Of a stretch of DNA of 13,935 nt, positions 1 to 5,800 are shown in pieces. Numbering within the stretch: the stretch's first letter is position 1; each line of letters begins with the position of its first letter. The position numbers and the translations under genes were made by a program. A model generated the notes under the pieces. The model was not told the origin of the DNA. It saw nothing but the letters and a program-made list of their open reading frames with translations, and did no database searches. Source of the stretch: Archangiaceae bacterium (GTDB lineage: Bacteria > Myxococcota > Myxococcia > Myxococcales > Myxococcaceae); contig JAHFDQ010000090.1 of the NCBI GenBank assembly GCA_023248915.1, positions 1-13,935 on the forward strand, written 5' to 3'.

Positions 1-458
1 GTGGCGGCGGTGGCGGTGGCGGAACTCAGGATGACGGGGAAGCGGATGGCGTGCCCTCGTTCCGATTCAGGAGCGTCCCCGAGTCCACCGCGTGGTGCGG
101 GCTGCCCTATCTGTATTCGCCCTCCCAGCTTCCGGAAGTCGAAGGAGCCGGTCCGATCTCCTTCGCCGTTCGCGGTGTGGACGGCGCGCCAGTTCCCGAC
201 GGCCTCACCGTGATCCCAGAGACTGGCAAACTCGTTTGGGTTCCGACGAGCGCGCAGGCTGGCACGAACGCTTTTGAATTGGTCGCGACGGGACCCGAAG
301 GCACTTCGACTCAGCGCGCAGACGTCACTGTGGAATGCTCGACCCACGGCCCGTCCGGCGGCTGCGGCTGCGGAACGACCGGCCCCTGGCCCGCGGCGGC
401 CCTCCTGCTCCTGGCACTGGCCGGCCTGGGCCGACGCCGCCCCCAGGCGCTCGAATGA
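1..458 (+). CDS. MYXO-CTERM surface protein, C-terminal part (5' end outside window)
   Basis: The frame is open from the left edge (first whole codon at position 3), so this is the end of a longer gene; the GTG at 51 is an internal codon, not a convincing start. The visible part begins with a Gly-rich/acidic linker. An Ig-like (He_PIG type) module follows, opening with WCGLPYLYSPS and closing with a VTVEC strand; the two cysteines could form a disulfide. The tail is GGCGCG, a hydrophobic helix and GRRRP, the layout of the MYXO-CTERM sorting signal (known for export to the myxobacterial cell surface). The Ig-like module matches that of the next gene at about 50 of 84 residues, so the two are tandem paralogues. 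The stop codon overlaps the next start (ATGA, 455-458), which suggests one operon with coupled translation. The N-terminal domains cannot be seen. Confidence 0.85.
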   Translation, partial: GGGGGGGTQDDGEADGVPSFRFRSVPESTAWCGLPYLYSPSQLPEVEGAGPISFAVRGVDGAPVPDGLTVIPETGKLVWVPTSAQAGTNAFELVATGPEGTSTQRADVTVECSTHGPSGGCGCGTTGPWPAAALLLLALAGLGRRRPQALE

Positions 459-2545
459 GCGGCGCACTCCTCAAGGGGAGTACGGCGCTCGTCTGCCTGT
501 TGCTCACCGCACCGGCCTTCAGTGCCGACATCGGGCTCGGTTCCGGTCGAGACGGCCCGTTTCTGGCGAACGACGCCGGCGTCCTGGTGAATTCCTATGC
601 CATCGTGGTGGCCCCGGTCGCGGCCGGGGCGACCTCGGTGGCGGTTCCTTCCACTCAGGGCTTCCACGCCGGTGACCTGGTGATGTTGCTCGAGCTGGGA
701 ACCGCGGCGACTCCCGACTCGGGCGACGGGACTCCGGTGGACCTCGCCGCGCTCGGCGACGTCGGCCAGTTCGAGCTGACCCGAATCCAGAGCATCATCG
801 GCACGACGATTGTCTTCGTGGCGCCGCTGGGAATCTCGCTGGCGCTCCCGGCTGAAGTCATCCGGGTGCCGGAGTTCATCGACGTCACAGTGCCCGCCGG
901 CGCGAGTGTCGTCGCGGCCCCCTGGGACGGCGCGAACGGCGGCGTGCTGGCGTTCGTCGCGACCGGAAACGTCACGGTGAATGGCACCCTCGGCGCGAAC
1001 GCCGCGGGCTATCGCGGGGGGCCGAAGGTGCTCGCCGCGGCGACTTCCGGCTGCTCCGGTTTCGACCTGGCGCCGACGGGCGGGGCGCCCAAGGGCGAAG
1101 GCGTCGTCGCTGCGCGGTTCGGGCCGACCGGCACCGGGCGCGGCAACGTCGCCAACGCCGGGGGCGGAGGCGTCTGCGACGCCTCGGGCGGTGGGGGCGG
1201 CGCCAACGGAGGGCTCGGAGGCAAAGGAGGCTTGTCCGGCGACGGTGCCCGCGACGTAGGAGGGTTCGGAGGGGCGCCGCTGGTCGGCTCGGCGAAGGAC
1301 TTCCTGACGTTCGGCGGCGGCGGTGGCGCTGGGCACTGGTCGTACTCCGGCAACCCACCGAGCGAACCGCAGGGCGGCAGAGGCGGAGGCATCGTCTGGT
1401 TCCACGCGGCGAGTCTCGCGGGGACCGGCAGAATCGAGGCGTTGGGCCAGACCGCGTTCGGCAACAACGCCGGCGGCGCGGGCGGAGGCGGGGCCGGAGG
1501 GACGCTCGTGGTACGCGTCGTCGGTACGGCAGAGTGCGGAGCGCTCGACGCGCGCGGGGCAGACGGCGCCCCGATGCTCAACCAATACAACGCCATCGGC
1601 CCCGGGGGCGGAGGAGGAGGAGGTCGAATCTTCCTCCAGGGCGCGAGTACTTCCGGCTGTCCGACCGACGTGCGCTCGGGCATCGCCGGCACCGCCGCCT
1701 ACAACCTCGGCGACCCGTTCTTCGGAGCGACGCCGGTCACGAATTCCCAGGTCGGGTTCGTGGGCAGCGTCGAGGCGCTGGCCACCCCGTTCGACCCTGA
1801 CGCGGGTGCCGACGGCGGCGTCGGAGCCGACGGAGGAGCCGGTGACGGGGGCGCGAACGATGCGGGCCTGCCCGCGGACGGCGGCTTGGGCGATGCGGGC
1901 GCGAGCGACGCGGGCTCAGCCGTCGATGCGGGCGCCGACGGCGGGGGGCTTCCCGTCGACGGCGGAGGAGTCGACGCAGGCACGGGTTCGGCGGACGCGG
2001 GGACCGACGGCGGCCTGAGCGATGGCGGCGCGGAGGAGGATGGCGGAGGCGATGGGGGTGCGGCTGACGACGGGGGTGCGTCCGCCGACGCGGGCACCAC
2101 AGACGACGGAGGCGTGGACGGCGGCAACTCCCTCGGCGACGGTGGCGCCGCGGGCCCCCGCTTCACCAGCAGCCCGAACGCGACGGCCTGGTGCGGCCTG
2201 CCGTATCGGTACTCACCTTCGCGCAGCCCTGTCGTCGACGCGCCCGGTCCCGTCACATTCCTGGTCCGCGACGCACCCGGCGCTCCCCTTCCCGCCGGGC
2301 TGACGGTCGACGCCGAGACCGGCGAGGTGCGGTGGATTCCCTCGGGCGCGCAGGAAGGGCCCCAGGCCTTCGACCTCGTCGCTTCCGGGCCCTCCGGCGA
2401 AACAGCCCAACGCGTGAGCGTCACGGTGGAATGTCCGGAAGTCCGCGGGACTGTTGTTGGGTGCGGTTGCTCGGCGCCCGCAGGCTGGCCGGGGCTGGCG
2501 CTCCTGGCCGTCGCGCTTCGTGGAGTTCGCCGCCGGCGGCAGTGA
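455..2545 (+). CDS. Secreted Gly-rich MYXO-CTERM surface protein, 696 aa
   Basis: I chose the ATG at 455 because it gives a clear Sec signal peptide (MSGALLKGSTALVCLLLTAPAFSA, cleavage near residue 24) and a 4-base ATGA overlap with the upstream gene; the frame stays open further upstream, but that only shadows the neighbour. Order of parts: signal peptide; beta-rich region (about 25-180); Gly-rich region with G-run loops between short beta strands (about 180-445), suggesting a repetitive beta fold; Asp/Ala/Gly linker (447-567); Ig-like/He_PIG module with paired WCGLPY and VTVEC cysteines (568-660); MYXO-CTERM tail with Cys670 and Cys672, a hydrophobic helix and RRRRQ. It resembles Gly-rich myxobacterial proteins often labelled AgmC-like, but a gliding role is not shown here. 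It is probably exported and anchored on the outer surface. The last 76 bases of the tail region are repeated at 8893. Confidence 0.88.
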   Translation: MSGALLKGSTALVCLLLTAPAFSADIGLGSGRDGPFLANDAGVLVNSYAIVVAPVAAGATSVAVPSTQGFHAGDLVMLLELGTAATPDSGDGTPVDLAALGDVGQFELTRIQSIIGTTIVFVAPLGISLALPAEVIRVPEFIDVTVPAGASVVAAPWDGANGGVLAFVATGNVTVNGTLGANAAGYRGGPKVLAAATSGCSGFDLAPTGGAPKGEGVVAARFGPTGTGRGNVANAGGGGVCDASGGGGGANGGLGGKGGLSGDGARDVGGFGGAPLVGSAKDFLTFGGGGGAGHWSYSGNPPSEPQGGRGGGIVWFHAASLAGTGRIEALGQTAFGNNAGGAGGGGAGGTLVVRVVGTAECGALDARGADGAPMLNQYNAIGPGGGGGGGRIFLQGASTSGCPTDVRSGIAGTAAYNLGDPFFGATPVTNSQVGFVGSVEALATPFDPDAGADGGVGADGGAGDGGANDAGLPADGGLGDAGASDAGSAVDAGADGGGLPVDGGGVDAGTGSADAGTDGGLSDGGAEEDGGGDGGAADDGGASADAGTTDDGGVDGGNSLGDGGAAGPRFTSSPNATAWCGLPYRYSPSRSPVVDAPGPVTFLVRDAPGAPLPAGLTVDAETGEVRWIPSGAQEGPQAFDLVASGPSGETAQRVSVTVECPEVRGTVVGCGCSAPAGWPGLALLAVALRGVRRRRQ
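1793..2155 (+). repeat. Low-complexity Asp/Ala/Gly-coding tract
   Basis: This stretch encodes about 120 residues made almost wholly of Asp, Ala and Gly in short units such as DAGADGG, DGGGVDAG and DDGGA. At DNA level it is an irregular run of gac/gcg/ggc-type codons, not a perfect tandem array. It sits between the Gly-rich body and the Ig-like module of the 696-residue protein and probably forms a flexible, negatively charged stalk. Such tracts are prone to slippage and length variation. Confidence 0.8.
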
Positions 2546-2627
2546 GTTCGACGCTCCGCCGCTCGGTACAAGCCCAGCAGCTTCACCATCATCTCGTAGT
2601 TGGCCTGGCTGAAGTCGACCGACAGCG
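2463..2627. repeat. Direct repeat, left copy (pairs with 8893-9056)
   Basis: Two blocks match the right copy in the same orientation. Block 1 (2463-2538) matches 8893-8968 at 69 of 76 bases by my alignment and codes for the MYXO-CTERM tail of the 696-residue protein. Block 2 (2566-2627) matches 8995-9056 at 60 of 62 bases and is antisense to the last codons of the TonB-like gene. About 27 bases between the blocks have diverged. The match stops abruptly at 2627, where IS91-like sequence begins. Confidence 0.9.
2566..2627 (-). pseudogene. Relic of the 3' end of the TonB-like gene
   Basis: Read on the minus strand, this encodes LSVDFSQANYEMMVKLLGLY, matching the C-terminus of the intact TonB-like protein at 8992-10314 with one residue changed (Lys to Met). 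The stop codon has been lost (TGA became CGA). Nothing upstream on the minus strand belongs to a TonB gene, because IS91-like DNA takes over directly. It is a truncated duplicate with no expected product. Confidence 0.8.
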
Positions 2628-2630
2628 CCG

Positions 2631-2888
2631 CACTTCCATTGCATTGCGCCGGACGGAGTCTTCGTCGAGGAGAGCGAGACGGAGGCGCCGGAGTTTCACC
2701 CCCTGCCACCGCCCACGGACGACGAGGTGGAGGCGTTGCTGCTCGAGGTAATGAAGCGGCTGCACGCCCTCTTCGGCCGCAAGGGCCTCTTCGAGGAGGA
2801 CAGGGGCGACGTAGGGCCCCCCGGAGCGCTCGAGTCGCTCCAGCAGGAGGCCGCCCTCGGCCTGCCCAGCTTCCCGTTGCCCGAAGCC
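2631..2888 (+). mobile_element. IS91-like transposase fragment (relic)
   Basis: In frame from 2631 the translation begins HFHCIAPDGVFVEE and continues FHPLPPPTDDEVEALL, then LHALFGRKGLFEED, and fades near 2888. From memory, IS91/IS801-type rolling-circle transposases carry an HUH motif (His-hydrophobic-His, here HFH) followed by a DGVF segment and a PPT..EV.AL helix, and this fragment has that order. Only about 86 codons remain: the zinc-binding N-terminus and the C-terminal catalytic tyrosine region are missing, so it cannot be active. It starts within a few bases of the end of the TonB relic and ends at the stop codon of the kelch gene. No element ends (ori-IS or ter-IS) were recognised. 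The family call rests on motif memory, not on a search. Confidence 0.62.
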
Positions 2889-2891
2889 GAG

Positions 2892-5800
2892 CTACGAAGG
2901 CCACGGGGTCCTCGACCGCCTCAGCCGCCGTGCGAACACACCGGCCGCGGCCATGAGCGCGATGCAAGACCCACCGGCCTCACAGCCACAGGCTCTCCCC
3001 GGCTGGGCCGCGAGCACGTCGATGTTGAGGCGCTTTTGGTCGACAGCGCCCGCTCCATCGACGGCGCGCACCAGCACGCGGTAGGTACCCGCTTGGCCGC
3101 GCGTCGGCGTCCACGTCACCTCGCCGCTCGTCGGGTTGACCTGCAACCCGTCGGGCGGGGAGACGAGCTCGAAGTGCAACGGGTCTGCGTCGGCGTCGTT
3201 CGCGGCGAGCGCATGGTTGAGCGTCTCTGCCTCCTGCACCGACAGCCTCGTCGGGAAACCCGTGAACGCCGGAGAGTGGTTGTCGGCGAGCGGACTGCTG
3301 ACGAAGAGGTCCCAGGTGAGTTCGCTCACACCGCCACGGCCATCGTCCGCTGCAACGGTTGCCGAGAAGTACCCCGTGTCGGCCACCTGCGTGGCCCAGG
3401 TCACGCTCCCCGAGGGGTTGACGCCCAACGCGGGGGGGCCAGCCACCTTTCGGAACGTGATCGTATCGCCGTCGAGGTCTTCCGCTTCCAGCGTCGCGGA
3501 GTAGGTGAGGCCGGCACGCACGTCGGCCGGCGGTTGCGCCGAAAGACGGGGGGGATTGTTCGCCGCAGAGCGTGGCGTCGCAACGACCGCGTCGGACAGC
3601 AGGCTTTCCCTGCCGTCGTCGCCAAAGGCCGCCACCGCGAAGCGCCACGGACGCCCATTTGTCAGAGCACGCACCGTCGCCGAGGACTCCGCCACAGCCG
3701 CGAACGTCGCGTACGTGTCGGTGGAGTCGTCCGTCCAGTAAACCCGGTACCCGGCGAGGTTCGCCGCGGTGACCGCAGCCCAGGACAGTCCCACCTCTCC
3801 GTCGCCCGACGCCGTGACCGAGAGCCCGACGGGAGTCGCGGGCGCGAAGGCGTCGCGCACGGTCACGAGACCCATCGCCCTCGCGCTCCGGGGGGCGTTG
3901 ACCCCGTCGTCCACGAGCGCCAGCACCCGCCAACGGCCGCTGGGCACAGCCGACGTGTCCCACAGGTAGTGGCCCAGCGCAGCGTCCAGCCCGCTCGCGA
4001 TGGGGGTCGCGTGCGAGCCCTGGCCCTCGTAGACCAGGGACACCTGCGTGCCAGGCGCGTCGTCGGTCGCAGTCCAGCGAATGTCGATGGGCCCGTTCAC
4101 ATCGACGTCGGTCGCCGGAGCGTCGAGAGAAATCGCGGGAGGAGAGTCGATCTCATAGCCATCTACGTGAAGCGCCCGCCCGGTCGCGTCGTTGTCGGCC
4201 TCCGCCGTCCAATCGCCGGGAGGAGGAGCATCGACCATCACCAGCATGCCGGAACCGTCGGCGCGCGGAAACACCAGGGCCCTTTCTGGCGTCTCGGTGA
4301 CGGAGTACCGGCGGCCCGTCGAATCCACGAGGGCGACCTCGACCGGGCCACCGTCCCACTGCACGTCCAGCAGGATTCGCCGCAGGTTCGCGGGCACGGT
4401 CAGCAGCGGAACCGACAACGGGCTTCTTTGACCCGGTCCGGACGACGTGAGTCCTTGCCCCGTCACGTTGAGCACGATGTCGCCGCCGGCGAACCCCTTC
4501 GCGCCCACCATCACCTCGAGCTTCTTTCCAATGACGAAGTTGATATCGACGGAAAACACCAGCGGCCTGAGCCCCATCTCAAAATAGCCGCGCAGCAGCA
4601 CGTCGTCCGCCTTCTTCGCGACCGTGACGCCAACCGTAGCCACAGGACGGTCGTACAGGTACTTGCCGATGAGCTTCGTCTTGAGGGGGAGGTAGACGGC
4701 GACCTTCGCGTCTCCGGTGACATCGACCTGGGCCAAGGTAGTCCTCAGAGCGACGTCGAGCCTCAACCTGCCTGAGAGGAAGTCGCCGCTTGCAGGTCCG
4801 AAGTTGGTGTACGCCAGCTCACCCCAACCCACCCTGTAAACACCTTCCCCGGACAGCGTCCGCTTCGCCCAGTCGAGCGCCCCCTTGAAGCTCCCAAACT
4901 CGTGGCCGATGAACAGCGCCTTGCCCTCGAGCGCCATCTTCCCGCCCATGTCCACAGTCAGCTTCGCGTCTTCCACTTCGTGGATGAAGGGTTGGCCCGC
5001 GAGCCCCAGTAACCTGGGCCCAGGCCCGCCTCCCGAGAAGACTCCGGTGACAGCGAGGGGTGGAGCACCGACGCCCTTCACTTCGGCCCCGAGCTTGGTG
5101 ATGAAGTACCCGGTCTGGCCGACGGGAATCGCCAGCCCGGCTACCGATGCTCTGAAGCGGTCGAGGGTTCCTTGCGCAAGGCCGATGCCTGCGCCCACCG
5201 TGAGCGCTGGCAGCTCGAGATCCCCGTCGATGTTGAGCGCGTCGTCTTGTGGCGTGTACTTGACCGTGAAGCCACCGGGTCTGGACGCCCTGTGCCCGAA
5301 CTTCCACTGGGACTTGGCAGAGACTTCCACCTGGCCGGCGCCGACCCAACTGCCGGCCACGTCCACCTGCAGCCCAGACACCTTCGACAAGCGCACCGGC
5401 GCAAAAGGGAGCCGCGCGGACCCGAAGACGGGCGGCAAGAGCAGCGTGCCGGGCGCCAGGTCAACCTGCCCCGGGCGCAGTACGCCTGAAGGTGACAGCA
5501 CTCTGAGGCCCGAAAGCGCGAGCGTCGAAGTCTCGGGGTCCGCGAAGAGGAGCGCCCCCGTGGCGTCGGCGCTGTAGGCGCCGGCGGTCAATCCGAAATG
5601 GCCAACCCCCAATGAGACCGTCGAGTCGGCGGTGTCACCCGACAGGCCCACCGAGCTGATCGAGATGTTGCCGGCTGCCGCGACGATGTCATTCACCACG
5701 GCCCCCTGCGCGAGGCAGCCGCCGTCGCCGTCGCTGACGATGTTCAGGGCTTGAATCGCGAGCGCGCCGACGACCAGTGGGTTGCTGCAGGCGATGGACA

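Noticed and set aside
311..1585. 424-codon minus-strand frame opposite the 696-aa protein
   Set aside because: It has an Arg/Ala/Gly-rich random composition, no domain and no start signal, while the opposite strand encodes a coherent secreted protein.
1140..1650. Gly-rich GGC-repeat tract as a possible non-coding repeat array
   Set aside because: The frame stays open, and the Gly runs alternate with hydrophobic strands in a protein-like way, so it is coding sequence of the 696-aa protein.
1699..2967. 422-codon minus-strand frame
   Set aside because: It is Pro/Ser/Ala-rich antisense of the Asp/Ala/Gly linker gene. The only real sequence in it is the TonB tail relic.
2727..4775. 682-codon open frame on the + strand
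   Set aside because: It starts inside the IS91-like fragment and then runs antisense to the kelch gene. Its composition is Arg/Val/His-rich with no motifs, as expected for a shadow in GC-rich DNA. Only its first codons belong to a real (relic) reading frame.
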